Positions 45,869 to 56,114 of a stretch of 64,000 nt of DNA are shown here, in pieces (position 1 is the stretch's first letter; each line of letters begins with the position of its first letter). This stretch comes from Rhizobium sp. G21 (GTDB lineage Bacteria > Pseudomonadota > Alphaproteobacteria > Rhizobiales > Rhizobiaceae), in the NCBI RefSeq assembly GCF_014158035.1, contig NZ_JACFXW010000003.1, positions 62,001-126,000 of the forward strand, read 5' to 3'. The position numbers were made by a program, and so were the translations under genes. The notes under the pieces are model-generated. The model was not told the DNA's origin. It worked only from the letters and a program-made list of their open reading frames with translations, and searched no databases.

Positions 45869-48066
45869 ATGAAGTTCGAAACGCCTGCGACCGAAAACCC
45901 CATCGATCGCCTTCGCGTGGTCGGCAAGCCCATCTCCCGCATCGATGGTCAGCTCAAGACCACGGGCCGGGCCAAATACGCCTATGAATGGCATGACCCG
46001 GATATCGCCTATGTCTACGGCTATCCGGTCGGCGCATCGGTCCCGAAGGGACGCATTCTCTCGATCGATGGATCGGCGGCAATGAAATCGCCCGGTGTTC
46101 TCGGCGTCATCTCCGCCCTGGATTTCAACGATTTGAAAAAGGGTAAATTGAACACCGCCCGACTGTTCGGCGGCGGCGAGGTTCAGCACTATCACCAGGC
46201 GGTCGCGGTCGTCGTGGCCGAGACATTCGAGCAGGCCCGTTCCGCGGCCGCCTTGGTGAAGGTCGATTATGCGGAAGAGCGCGGCGTCTTCGACCTGGCG
46301 CAAGCAAAGCCGAAGGCTGAGAAACCCGATGAGTCCGACAAGCCGGACACGGCGGTCGGAGATTTCGACGCGGCCTTCAAGGCCGCGCCCGTCACGCTCG
46401 ACGAGACCTATACGACGCCGGATCAGTCGCACGCCATGATGGAGCCGCACGCCTCGATCGCCGCATGGGACGGGGAAGACCTCACGGTCTGGACCTCGAG
46501 CCAGATGATCGATTGGTGGCGAACAGACCTCGCGACGACGCTGGCCATGGACAAGGACAAAGTGCACATCATGTCGCCTTTCATCGGCGGCGGTTTCGGC
46601 GGCAAGCTTTTCCTTCGAACGGATGCCGTGCTCGCCGCGTTGGCGTCGAAGAAAGTCGGACGTCCGGTGAAGGTCGGACTGCCGCGCCCCATGATCATGA
46701 ACAACACGACCCACAGGCCGGCGACGATCCAACGCATCCGGATCGGCGCGGGCGGCGACGGAAAGATCACCGCGATCGGCCATGAGAGCTGGTCCGGCAA
46801 TCTTCCCGGCGGCAGCCTGGAAACTGCAGTCAACCAGACCCGGCTTCTCTATGCCGGGGCCAATCGGATGACGGCGATGCGGCTTGCCACCCTCGATCTC
46901 CCCGAGGGCAACGCCATGCGCGCCCCCGGAGAAGCTCCCGGCCTGATGGCGCTGGAGATCGCCATCGACGAAATGGCCGAAAAGCTCGGTATGGATCCGA
47001 TCGCTTTCCGCATCGCCAACGACACGCAAGTCGATCCTGAAAATCCCGAGCGTCCCTTCTCGCACCGCGATCTGGTCGGATGTCTCGAACAGGGCGCGGA
47101 TCGTTTCGGATGGAAGGATCGCCCTGCGGTCGCCTCGCGGCGCGACGGCGATCTGATGATCGGCTACGGCGTGGCGGCGGCGTTTCGCGACAATCTCGTC
47201 ATGCCGTCGGGCGCCCGCGTGCGCCTCGGCGCCGATGGATTGGTCACCGTCGAGACGGATATGACCGACATCGGCACGGGCAGCTATACGATCATCGCAC
47301 AGACCGCGGCGGAGATGCTGGGCGTCGAAATCGACAAGGTGGCCGTGCATCTCGGTGATTCCGCTTTCCGGTGTCTGCGGGCTCCGGCGGTCAGTTCGGC
47401 GCCAATTCCTCGACTTCGGGCGTTTACGCGGCCTGCGTGAAACTCCGCGATGCGGTGGCCAGCAAGCTCGGGTTCAATTCCGGCGACGTCGTGTTCGAGA
47501 ACGGCCAGGTCCGCTCGGGCAACCGGTCAGAAGCGCTCGCGCAAGCCGCCGTCGACGGCGAGATTGTAGCCGAAGACAGCATGGAATGGGGTGATCTGAC
47601 CAAGACGCACCAGCAATCCACCTTTGGCGCGCATTTCGTCGAGGTCGGCGTCGATGTCTACACCGGCGAAACCCGCGTACGTCGTATGCTCGCCGTCTGC
47701 GCCGCCGGTCGCATCCTCAACCCGGTAACGGCGCGCAGCCAGGTGATCGGCGCCATGACCATGGGCGTCGGCGCGGCCCTGTCGGAGGAACTCGCGGTCG
47801 ACGCCGGCCGCGGCTTTTTCGTCAACCACGATCTCGCAGGATACGAGGTTCCGGTCCATGCGGACATACCGCATCAGGAGGTCGTCTTCCTGGATGAGAC
47901 CGATCCTTACTCCTCGCCGATGAAAGCCAAGGGCGTCGGCGAACTCGGCCTGTGCGGCGTGTCTGCGGCGATCGCCAATGCGATCCATAACGCGACCGGC
48001 ATTCGTGTGCGCGATTACCCGGTGACGCTGGACAAGCTGTTGAAGGGCATGCCTTCGCTCGGATGA
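45869..48066 (+). pseudogene. paoC: Periplasmic aldehyde oxidase, molybdenum-binding subunit (PaoC-like), frameshifted as written
   Basis: This is the large catalytic subunit of the xanthine oxidase family (KPISRIDGQLKTTGRAKYAY, HHAM-like substrate channel DQSHAMMEPHASIAAW, IGGGFGGKLFLR, and the catalytic glutamate in MKAKGVGELGLCG near the C-terminus). The frame breaks at a CC pair at 47368-47369. Adding one base restores DSAFPVSAGSGGQFGANSST, which contains the molybdopterin-contacting GSGG motif. The repaired protein has 732 residues, the same as E. coli PaoC. No PaoD/XdhC-type chaperone gene follows; the next element is a terminator. The substrate is probably an aldehyde. Confidence 0.92.
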
Positions 48067-48134
48067 AGGCTTAATACGCCTCGCTAAGTCCGGCGCCGGC
48101 AATGTCTGCGGATTGGCTGAGCCCTGAAACGACA

Positions 48135-48167
48135 ACGCCGCCGACGCGCGAGCGCCGGCGGCGTTTT
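48135..48167. terminator. Bidirectional terminator between paoC and the FdhF-like gene
   Basis: A stem of 12 pairs with one mismatch (48135-48147 against 48152-48164) and a 4-nt loop is followed by a TTTT run at 48164-48167. It lies between the convergent ends of paoC (48066) and the FdhF/YdeP-like gene (48177). Confidence 0.82.
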
Positions 48168-48176
48168 CATACCGGC

Positions 48177-50452
48177 TTACGGCTCGATGCGAACCGGCAC
48201 GGCCTTGGAGGCGGGCGTCTTGGACATTTCGTCATGGTGGTCTATCGCCACGAGGACGTTGGCCTCGGGATAATAGGCGCCGATCGTTCCAGGCGGAAGC
48301 GTGTGACGGGTGACCCGCAGACCGGGAAGGGCGCGGCGGACGCCATCCTCGAAATCGCTGACGAGGGTGACGATCTGGCCTTCCGTCAATCCGGCGGACC
48401 GGATGTCGTCGTCGCACATCAGCACCACGTCACGCGTGCCTTCGATACCGCGGAAGCGATCGGAATAGCCGTAGATGGTGGTGTTGAACTGGTCGTTGGA
48501 GCGCAGGGTCATCAGGCGGTAGCGGCCGGGGGCGTCGGCGAAAGCGAGCGCGTTCAGCCGATCCGGCGTCGTGAAGACGGCCTTGCCTTGCTCCGTCTTC
48601 CAGACGCGCTCACGCGCCGCATTGCCGCGGTAGAAGCCGCCCGGTTGGAACATGCGCGCGTTGTAAGCCTTGAAGTCGTCCGGATAGGTCGCCTCGATCA
48701 GATCGCGGACTAGGCTGTAGTCTGACGTCCAATCATCCCAAGTCAGTCTCGGGTTCGCAGCCACCGAAGCCTTGGCGATCCCGGCGACGATCGCCAATTC
48801 GCTCTTCAAATGCTCCGACGCCGGCGTCCTTTTGCCGGTGGAGGCCGAGACGTTGGAGAAACTGTCCTCCGTGGTGACCGATTGCACCCCTGTCGCCTGT
48901 TCGTCCCGCTCGAAGCGCGACAGGCAAGGAAGGATATAGGCGGACTTTCCCGGAAAAAGATGGCTGCGGTTCAGCTTCGTCGAGACCATAACCGTAAGGT
49001 CCTGGGCGGCCCAGCACCGTTCCATCGCCTCCTGGTCCGGCGTGGCGCGGACGAGATTGCCGCCGAGCGAAATGAAAGCCTTGATCTTGCCCGACATCAA
49101 GCCCTTGACCGCATCGACGATCGTCGTTCCGTCTTCGGTCGGCGGGTCGAAGTCGAACAAGGTCTTCAGCCTGTCCATCGGGATCAGTTTGGTTTTTTCG
49201 GCGATCCCGACGGTGCGCTGTCCCTGGACGTTCGAATGTCCTCGCACGGGACAACAGCCAGCGCCCTCGCGACCGATATTGCCGCGCAACAGCAGGAGGT
49301 TGACGACCATAGCGATATTGAGTGCGCCTTGGGAGTGTTGGGTGAGACCCATGCCATAGACGCCGATTACGCGTTCCGCCTCGATGTAGATTTCGCCTGC
49401 GCGCCGAAGCGCGGCCTGCGACAAACCACTCTCCCGCTCGATCGCATGCCAATCCGTCGAGCGCACGAGTTCGATGAAGCCGTCGAAGCCGGTCGTGTGT
49501 TCCGCGATGAAGGCGACATCGATGATCCGCGGCAGGTTCCGGGCCAGAGCGTCGTCGTCGACTTCGATCACGACTTTGCAAAGGCCGAGAATGGCGGCGA
49601 TGTCGCCGCCGGCGCGGACCTGCAGATATTCGTCCGAGATCGGGGTTTCACGGCCGGTCAGCATGTCGAATGGATTTTGCGGATTGACGAAAGAAACGAG
49701 ACCCTGCTCGACCACTGGATTGAACGTCACGATCTTAGCGCCGCGCTGCTTGGCCTCCTGAAGCGGATGCAGGAATCGTGGGCTGTTGGAGCCGGGGTTC
49801 TGACCGAAAAAGAAGAAGGCGTCGGCCTTTTCCAGATCGTCCCAGACCACGGTGCCGACCGGAGACCCTATGACCTTGTTGAGGCCCACCGAGGTGGTCT
49901 CATGGCACATGTTCGAGCTTTGCGGGAGGTTGTTGTTGCCATAGGTGCGGGCGAGAAGCGCATAGAGATAGGAAGCTTCGAGCCCGGCATGGCCCGAGGC
50001 GTAGAAGACGACGCTGTCGCGCGGCAGTGATTTCAAGGTCGCGCCAATGTCTGCGAAAGCGTCTTCCCAGGACACGGCTGCATATCGATCCGTTTCGGCG
50101 TCGTAGCGCAGCGGATGGGTCAACCTGCCGGTTTGCTCGAGATCGTAATCCTTCCAGCTTCGCAGCTCCGAAACCGTGTGATCACTCCAGAACTCTGGTC
50201 CGCAGCGGGCGCCGGTGAGATCCGAGAGCGTGGCTTTCGCTCCATTTTCGCAAAACTCGAACGCTCTGTAATTGGCCGGTTTCGGCCAGGCGCAGGACAC
50301 GCACATCACGCCGCCGGGCTTGTTCATCCGCCAGATGTCTTCGACGACGCCCGCCGGCGGATGCGTGTCGCTTGCGATGCGGGCGAGTGACGTAAGTGAG
50401 CCCCAGCCCCGGCCGGGCCTTCGGATTCAGGGTTGGCGATGGCGTCGGTCAT
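48177..50452 (-). pseudogene. FdhF/YdeP family molybdopterin oxidoreductase (5' frameshift as written)
   Basis: The main frame (MNKPGGVMCVSCAWPKPANY onward, 716 residues) has the family's CxxC pair, the molybdopterin-binding pieces GQNPGSNSPRFLHPLQEA, VYGMGLTQHSQGALNI and RGHSNVQGQRTVG, and the C-terminal TTIYGYSDRFRGI domain. Family members are about 760 residues. An upstream ATG at 50452 (MTDAIANPESEGPAG) leads into it if one base is added in a C4 run at 50401-50404, reading GPAGGSLTSLARIASDTHPP, for 758 residues. The proteins resemble formate dehydrogenase H, but most have no established substrate; YdeP is linked to acid resistance. A catalase-like gene precedes it on the same strand. Confidence 0.87.
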
Positions 50453-50475
50453 GATGAATTTCCCATTGCGGGTGC

Positions 50476-50515
50476 AAAAATGGTCGACAGCGCCCTCGTC
50501 GTGAAGGCGCTGTCG
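50476..50515 (-). terminator. Intrinsic terminator after the catalase-like gene
   Basis: On the minus strand a 10-bp stem (50506-50515 with 50485-50494) and 11-nt loop are followed by ACCATTTTTG. It lies between the catalase-like gene end (50533) and the FdhF-like start (50452), so the two are probably separate units or connected only by read-through. Confidence 0.78.
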
Positions 50516-50532
50516 GTGTGTTCGGCGCAGAT

Positions 50533-51608
50533 TTATTGGGCCGGCTCGTGGAAGGGACAGCCGTTGAAACGAGCCCTAAATTCGGCGGAATGGCGATAGG
50601 GCTCTTTCCTCGCCCGATTGATGCCGCCGAGCGGCTGGTGATCGAGGAGGCCCGTCCAAACGCTGAACCGCATTTCCTCATCGACTTTTTGAACGATATC
50701 GTCGCGCCAGCTGTCTTGAGGTCCCGCCTCTATCGTCGCGACGGTGACGAAAGGCGCGTCGTCCTCCTTCCACTCCACCGTCGGGTCTTCGACGGGATGC
50801 GCGGCGAGATCGCGACAAAGCTGAACTTGAAATTCCCAGACGCCATGCGTCGTCCTCATCTCGGACTGCACCGTCTCCCGAATGGCGTTTTCACGATCCC
50901 TGGCGTCGATTTCCGCGCCTGTGCGCCTGGTGAGGTCCGGCGAGACGGGCTTGAGGCGGAATTTGGCGATGTAGTCGCCATAGCGAAACGGCGTGACGCT
51001 GAAATAAGTCTCTCCGAGCGGATCGGAATTCGGCGCGCCGCCCAACCCGGCAATCGTCGGGCTGGAGACGCCGACCGCTTCGAGGCCCTTGTTGACTGTC
51101 TGCAACACGGTCGACATCACGGTCTTGGTCGTCTCCATCCGGTCCGTCGTCTTGGCGAGAAGCTTCAGGCTCGACAGGAATTTCTCAGGCGTCGGCGCTT
51201 GAAAGATCGGACCGTTGACCATGATGAAGTCCTGCGTCCGGCCATCGGCGTCGGGAAGCCGGGCGCCGTCGACCTCGAGAACTTTCAGCGCTAGCCCACG
51301 CGGCAGCGACACGGCGTCGGGCAGGATGTCGCCAGCGTTGGTGGAAAGGCGCATAAAGACCCGATGTTCCCCGGGCTTGGCGAACAGACCCTGTGCGAGT
51401 TCGGGGGAAGTCCGGCCGCAATGCGCATGACGCCCTCGATCACGCCATGCGCTTTCGCATGCACGGAACGGACGGCGTGACCATAATCCTTGGACGTCGT
51501 CTGGAGAATGATGTCGAACTGGTCGATGAGGGCGGCGATGGTCTCCCCCTCGTTCGGTTGGATCGTTTCGACGCCGGGGGCGTAGCGGACGGGGAGGGGA
51601 AGTGACAT
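50533..51608 (-). pseudogene. Catalase-family (SrpA-like) heme protein (frameshifted as written)
   Basis: The N-terminal part (MSLPLPVRYAPGVETIQPNE, then RSVHAKAHGVIEGVM with the distal-histidine motif) and the C-terminal part (HRVFMRLSTNAGDILPDAVS, QDFIMVNGPIFQAPTPEKFL, closing with RKEPYRHSAEFRARF, which includes an RxxxY proximal-ligand pattern) belong to short catalase-like proteins. The frame breaks in a G5 run at 51403-51407. One added base gives LPPELAQGLFAKPGEHRVF and 358 residues, normal for the SrpA-like group, which is shorter than classical catalases. AGGAG 6 nt upstream fixes the ATG at 51608. Members may have weak catalase or peroxygenase activity. Confidence 0.82.
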
Positions 51609-51773
51609 TGGCGCTCCTGTCAAAAACCCGAAACGCGGTCGCGCGCGGCGGGTTCCTGCCAGCGATGTAATGACGCCGCCGCCCTCCGCTCGGGCGTCAA
51701 CTGCGCCATCTCATGGCAATCGACGATGTTGTGTTGCCGAACTCGTCACCGAAGACGACGTAATCGGACATGT

Positions 51774-52784
51774 CTATCGAGGATCGGATTGAGACGACTT
51801 CCTGACGATCAGACTGCAGGGCAGTCTCGTCGTGCCAGGCTCCACAGATTCGCCGTTGCAAAGCCTATGAATGGCGAGTCCGGCGCGTCGTCCCAAGGCC
51901 TTGAGTTCCATGTCGACCGTCGTCAGCGGCGGCCGGGTCTGTTTGGCGACGATCTCCCAGTTGTCGAAACCGGCGATGGCGATGTCGTCGGGAATCGAGA
52001 TGGCGTTGTCGCGCAACGCATCGATGACGCCGCGGGCGATTTCGTCGCTGCCGCAGAAGATGGCGTCCGGCAGCGCATGTCCGCTGCTCAGCATCTGCGC
52101 CACCGCCTCGCGGCCCCATTCTTCCGTCCATTCGCCGAAGACGACCGAAGCGCCATCGCCGGTCAGCGCGCGATAGGCGTCGGCGCGAATGCGCGCCGCC
52201 CTGTATTCCTCGGGGCCGGTGATGTGGAGGATCCGCTGGCGCCCCAGGCCCTGGAGATGTTCGACCGCGAGCCTTGCGCCCTGGGCGTCGTCGGGATGGA
52301 AGGTGACGCTCTCCTCCGGTCCCTCCGCAAAGGCGTAGACCACCGGGATCGGCAGCTTTGCAAATTCCGGCGGCGGCCTCATGTCGAGGCGCGTAGCCGT
52401 GAAGATGATGCCGTCGACCTGGCGATCGAGCAGGGATTCGAGATGGAGACGCGCCAGCCGCGGATCATTGTTGGTGGCGCAAAGGAACACCGAAACTCCG
52501 TGGTCGACAAGGGCTTCCGATACGCCCGCGACCATCGGCAATGTCAGTCGGCCATAGGTGTCGTTGGTGATCATGCCGATCGCATGGCTTCGTCGCTTCA
52601 ACAACCCACGCGCGAGCGCATTGGGACGAAAGCCGATCTCTTCAGCCACCCGGCGCACCTTTTCGACCGTCTCGGCCTTGGTCCGGCCGATGCCGTTGAG
52701 CGCATTCGACGCCGTCGCGATACTGACCCCGGCAGCATCCGCCACATCGCGAATCGTACGCCTGCCTTTATCGGATCTGGTCAC
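51774..52784 (-). CDS. LacI family transcriptional regulator
   Basis: This 336-residue protein has the LacI DNA-binding head (RRTIRDVADAAGVSIATASN, ALNGIGRTKAETVEKVRR, hinge RPNALARGLLKRRSHAIGMI). A sugar-binding-protein-like core follows (FCGSDEIARGVIDALR, IAIAGFDNWEIVAKQTRPPL). It is divergent from the GH127/ABC operon, with 180 bp between starts. Two palindromes with AAAACCTTT-type arms lie just in front of it. It most likely represses the operon in the absence of an L-arabinose-containing inducer, though the inducer is inferred only from the GH127 gene. Confidence 0.93.
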   Translation of the reverse strand: MTRSDKGRRTIRDVADAAGVSIATASNALNGIGRTKAETVEKVRRVAEEIGFRPNALARGLLKRRSHAIGMITNDTYGRLTLPMVAGVSEALVDHGVSVFLCATNNDPRLARLHLESLLDRQVDGIIFTATRLDMRPPPEFAKLPIPVVYAFAEGPEESVTFHPDDAQGARLAVEHLQGLGRQRILHITGPEEYRAARIRADAYRALTGDGASVVFGEWTEEWGREAVAQMLSSGHALPDAIFCGSDEIARGVIDALRDNAISIPDDIAIAGFDNWEIVAKQTRPPLTTVDMELKALGRRAGLAIHRLCNGESVEPGTTRLPCSLIVRKSSQSDPR

Positions 52785-52807
52785 TCAAGCCTCCTGTTCC
52801 GCTTCTA

Positions 52808-52857
52808 TGATAAAACCTTTTAGCAGAAATAATCGTGTTGATGAAAGGTTTTATCAA
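52808..52857. promoter_or_regulatory. Two palindromic LacI-type operators
   Basis: TGATAAAACCTTTTAGCA at 52808-52825 and TTGATGAAAGGTTTTATCAA at 52838-52857 are each near-perfect palindromes. The TGATAAAACCTTT word of the first is repeated in inverted orientation in the second. They lie 24-74 bp from the lacI-type start and about 110 bp before the binding-protein gene, so they fit a repressor that controls both directions. Confidence 0.65.
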
Positions 52858-52964
52858 AAAGTTGCTCCCACGGTGTGCACAGACTGTCGACATTCCGGAT
52901 CTTCTCTCATAACGTTTCCTTCGTAGAGAGGCCAGGACGGTCCGAAGGAAGAGGAGAACGCATC

Positions 52965-54207
52965 ATGTTGAAGTTGAAAGCCACGGTCACCGCATTTGCA
53001 CTTTTGGCGAGCACCGCGCTTGCGAGCGCCGAAGAAGTCACGCTCTGGGTGCGCACCTCGTCGGGCGCCGTGCTGCAGGGCCTCGCCGAGAAATACAACG
53101 CCGCGCATTCCGATAAAGTCAACGTCACGCAGATCACCGCCGAACAGATGGTCCCGAAGCTGGGAGCCGCTATCGCCGGCGGCGCAGCCCCGATGGCGCC
53201 GTGCTCGACCTCATCTACATGCCGACATTCGCCGCCAACGACAGTCTCGAGGACATCTCCGAATTCGTGAAGGGCCTGCCCTACGCCGATGCTCTCAGCC
53301 CATCTCACATCCGCCTCGCGACTTACGACGGCAAGATCTATGGCGTGCCCGCGCTGCCCGACGCCTCGATCATCGCCTACAACACCGATCTCTTCGCGAA
53401 AGCGGGCCTCGATCCCAAGAAGGCCCCGGCGTCGCTCAAGGAGATCGCCGAAGACGCCAAGAAGATCCATGCTCTCGGTGACGAGACCTACGGATTCTAT
53501 TTCGTCGCCAATTCCGGCAGCTGGCTGATCTATGATTTCCTGCCGCATCTCTGGGCCGCCAATTCCGATATTTTGAGCGAGGACGGCCGCACGGCGACCG
53601 TGGACACCCCGGCGTTCCGCGCTACTGTCGCGGCCTATCGCGACATGTGGGCGGCGGGCGCCATTCACCCGACATCCCGTTCCGGCAATGGCAACAACGC
53701 CGTGGAAGCCTTCGCTTCGGGAAGGTCGGCATCCTCATGACCGGTTCCTACATCGTGAACCTGCTGACCAGCAAGTATCCCGACGTGAAATTTGACGTCG
53801 CGCCGATCCCGGGTCCGGACGGCGGGGCATCGAGCTTCGCCGGCGGCGACACGCTCGCCCTCATCAAGGGGATCAGCGAGGAAAAGAAGAAAGTCGCGCT
53901 GGACTTCGTGAAATTCTACATGGAGCCGGAGCAGCAGGTCTACATCACCAAGGAATCCGGCATGCCGTCGCGCACCGACCTCGCCAAGGAGGCCTATGCC
54001 CAGTTCGACCCGCGCAACCTCGTCGCCTATGATATCCTGGCGAAAGCGCGCACGCCCTACACCTTCTCTTCGGACGAATTGTTCGTCAGCCGCACCGGTC
54101 CGTTCCTGAACCTCATCCAGGGTGCGATCTTCGGCGAAGACGTCGATGGCTCGATCTCCAAAGCCCAGGGCGAATTCACCAAGATTCTCGATCGCACCAA
54201 TCCTTGA
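52965..54207 (+). pseudogene. Sugar ABC transporter substrate-binding protein, family 1 (two frameshifts as written)
   Basis: The signal peptide is MLKLKATVTAFALLASTALA. The mature part starts EEVTLWVRTSSGAVLQGLAE and shows the extracellular family 1 fold (DASIIAYNTDLFAKAGLDPK, SWLIYDFLPHLWAANSDI, GKVGILMTGSYIVNLL). Losses of one base in a C4 run at 53188-53191 and in a G3 run at 53719-53721 split it into three frames. Repair of both gives 414 residues, as expected for MalE/UgpB relatives. It would capture an oligosaccharide or glycoside for the two permeases downstream. GAGGAG precedes the ATG. Confidence 0.88.
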
Positions 54208-54283
54208 TCGATCAGGTGCGAGGCGGTTCGCCGCCTCGCATTCGACCTCCACGATCTCCCGAATTCCGAACCTGAGGCATCCC

Positions 54284-55216
54284 GTGTCACAACCGCTCAC
54301 GAGCGATCAGGAAGCGCGTACGAAGCGCGCCGTTGCCGCCGATGCGGAGCCCAAGGGCTGGCTCGGCCTGGCCTTCATTCTCCCGGGCTTCCTGTTTATC
54401 TTCGTCCTGTTCCTCGTGCCGCTGGCGATGACGATCTGGATGAGTTTCTACAACTGGCCGCTGCTCGGCCGTCGAAAGTTCATCGGCCTCGAAAACTATG
54501 TCGAACTGCTCGGCGACACCCAGCTTTGGCACTCGCTCGGCTTCACCTTGCTTTACACCGGCCTGGTGACCGCGGCGATCTTCGCGGTTGCGTTTCCGCT
54601 GGCGCTTCTGGTCGACAAGCCGCTGCGCTCGGCGGGCTTCTTCCGCACGGTCTATTTCATGCCCGTGGTCATCGGTTTCGGAGCCGCGTCGACACTGTGG
54701 ATGTGGCTGCTCAATCCCGACAGCGGCGTCTTCGCCCAGGTCCTGCGCGGCCTCGGCCTGATCTCGTCGGCGCCGCGCCCGCTCGAAAGCTTCTGGCCGG
54801 CGTTGGCTGTGATTATCCTTATGGTCGTCTGGAAAACCGCCGGCTTCACCATGGTCATCCTTCTCACCGGACTGCAGAGCATCTCCAACGATGTAATCGA
54901 AGCGGCCAAGATCGACGGCGCGAGCGTCTTTGCCCGCTTCCGCCGCATCACGCTGCCGCTGATGCGCAACTCGCTGGTGCTGGCGCTGGTGATCAACGTC
55001 ACTTCTTCCATGCTTGCCTTCGACCAGTTCTTCATCATTACCCAGGGCGGACCGGAGAATTCGACGATATCGGCGGTGTTCTCGATTTATCTCGCCTCCT
55101 TCTCGTCCTATCGGCTCGGCTATGGATCGGCTCTGTCCTTCGCCCTGCTCGTCGTCCTCGTCGCGATCAGCGCCATCCAGTTCGTGCTGTTGCGCGACCG
55201 CCCGGAGGAAAGCTGA
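54284..55216 (+). CDS. Sugar ABC transporter permease, MalF/UgpA type
   Basis: This 310-residue inner-membrane protein has six helices (GWLGLAFILPGFLFIFVLFL first) and the EAA loop (DVIEAAKIDGASVFARFRRI, then TLPLMRN). The start is taken as the GTG at 54284, preceded by GAGG, because upstream in-frame sequence overlaps the binding-protein gene out of frame and has no family similarity. It forms a heterodimer with the next permease, whose ATG overlaps its TGA. Confidence 0.9.
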   Translation: MSQPLTSDQEARTKRAVAADAEPKGWLGLAFILPGFLFIFVLFLVPLAMTIWMSFYNWPLLGRRKFIGLENYVELLGDTQLWHSLGFTLLYTGLVTAAIFAVAFPLALLVDKPLRSAGFFRTVYFMPVVIGFGAASTLWMWLLNPDSGVFAQVLRGLGLISSAPRPLESFWPALAVIILMVVWKTAGFTMVILLTGLQSISNDVIEAAKIDGASVFARFRRITLPLMRNSLVLALVINVTSSMLAFDQFFIITQGGPENSTISAVFSIYLASFSSYRLGYGSALSFALLVVLVAISAIQFVLLRDRPEES

Positions 55217-56085
55217 TGTCCGGTCCTGCTTCGAAATCAAGCGGCGCGCCGACGAGCGAGCGCCTGGGCTACTGGCTGTTCTTAGCCATCTCCATCCTGC
55301 TCGCGATCCTGTTCATCATGCCGATCGTCTGGTCGGTGGCCAACTCCTTCAAGCCTGCCGCCGAAGCGCTGGCCAATCCGGCGGCGCTGTTTTCCAAGGC
55401 TTTTTCACTGGAGAACTACCGGCGTCTCGAAAATGTCGGCGCCGGCTGGTATGTCTATGCCGGCAATTCGGTGATGATCGCCATCGGCACGGTCATCCTC
55501 ACCGTGCTGGTCTCCGTGCCCGCCGGTTACGGATTTTCCAAGTTCAGGTTTCCCGGCCAATCATTGTTCTTCGTGCTGATCATGGCGACGATGATGATCC
55601 CGTTCCAGTCGATCCTGACGCCGCTGTTCCTGATCCTGAAGTTTCTCGGTTTGCAGAACAGCCTTGTCGGCCTGGTGCTGATCTACGTGACCTTCCAGCT
55701 GCCGTTCTCGGTCTTCATGATGCGCAACGCCTTCGACGCCGTGCCGAAGGCCCTGATCGAGGCGGCGCGGATCGACGGGGCGTCCCAGATGACGATTCTT
55801 CGCCGCATCATGCTGCCGATTGCGCTGCCGGGCGTGGCCACCGTGGCCATGTTCGCCTTCCTCAATTCCTGGAACGAGTTCCTCGCCGCCCTGATCTTCC
55901 TGTCCGACCAGAACAAGTTCACCTTGCCCATCATGCTGGTGAACGTATCCTCCGGTCTCTACGGGATCATCGATTGGGGCGCGCTGCAGGCCGGCATCGT
56001 GGTCACCATGATCCCCTGCATCATCCTGTTCCTGCTCTTGCAACGCTATTACGTGCGCGGCCTGACCGCCGGCGCCGTCAAGTAA
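55216..56085 (+). CDS. Sugar ABC transporter permease, MalG/UgpE type
   Basis: This 289-residue inner-membrane partner of the preceding permease has about six helices (LGYWLFLAISILLAILFIMP first) and the EAA loop (ALIEAARIDGASQMTILRRI, MLPIALPG). Its C-terminus ends RYYVRGLTAGAVK, typical of CUT1-family permeases. It overlaps the previous stop by 1 nt and is followed after 29 nt by the GH127 gene, so the hydrolase is part of the uptake operon. Confidence 0.92.
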   Translation: MSGPASKSSGAPTSERLGYWLFLAISILLAILFIMPIVWSVANSFKPAAEALANPAALFSKAFSLENYRRLENVGAGWYVYAGNSVMIAIGTVILTVLVSVPAGYGFSKFRFPGQSLFFVLIMATMMIPFQSILTPLFLILKFLGLQNSLVGLVLIYVTFQLPFSVFMMRNAFDAVPKALIEAARIDGASQMTILRRIMLPIALPGVATVAMFAFLNSWNEFLAALIFLSDQNKFTLPIMLVNVSSGLYGIIDWGALQAGIVVTMIPCIILFLLLQRYYVRGLTAGAVK

Positions 56086-56114
56086 AGCGCGGCCCCGCCG
56101 CTCTAGGAGTCCCC

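Noticed and set aside
52844..52856. AT-rich inverted repeat considered as part of a phage attachment site
   Set aside because: It is one of two LacI-type palindromes in a divergent promoter region; no integrase or tRNA is nearby.
55014..56114. Huge 5' extension (1012 codons in total) of the GH127 frame
   Set aside because: The first part overlaps two well-defined permeases in another frame; the ATG at 56115 with AGGAG fits the family N-terminus.
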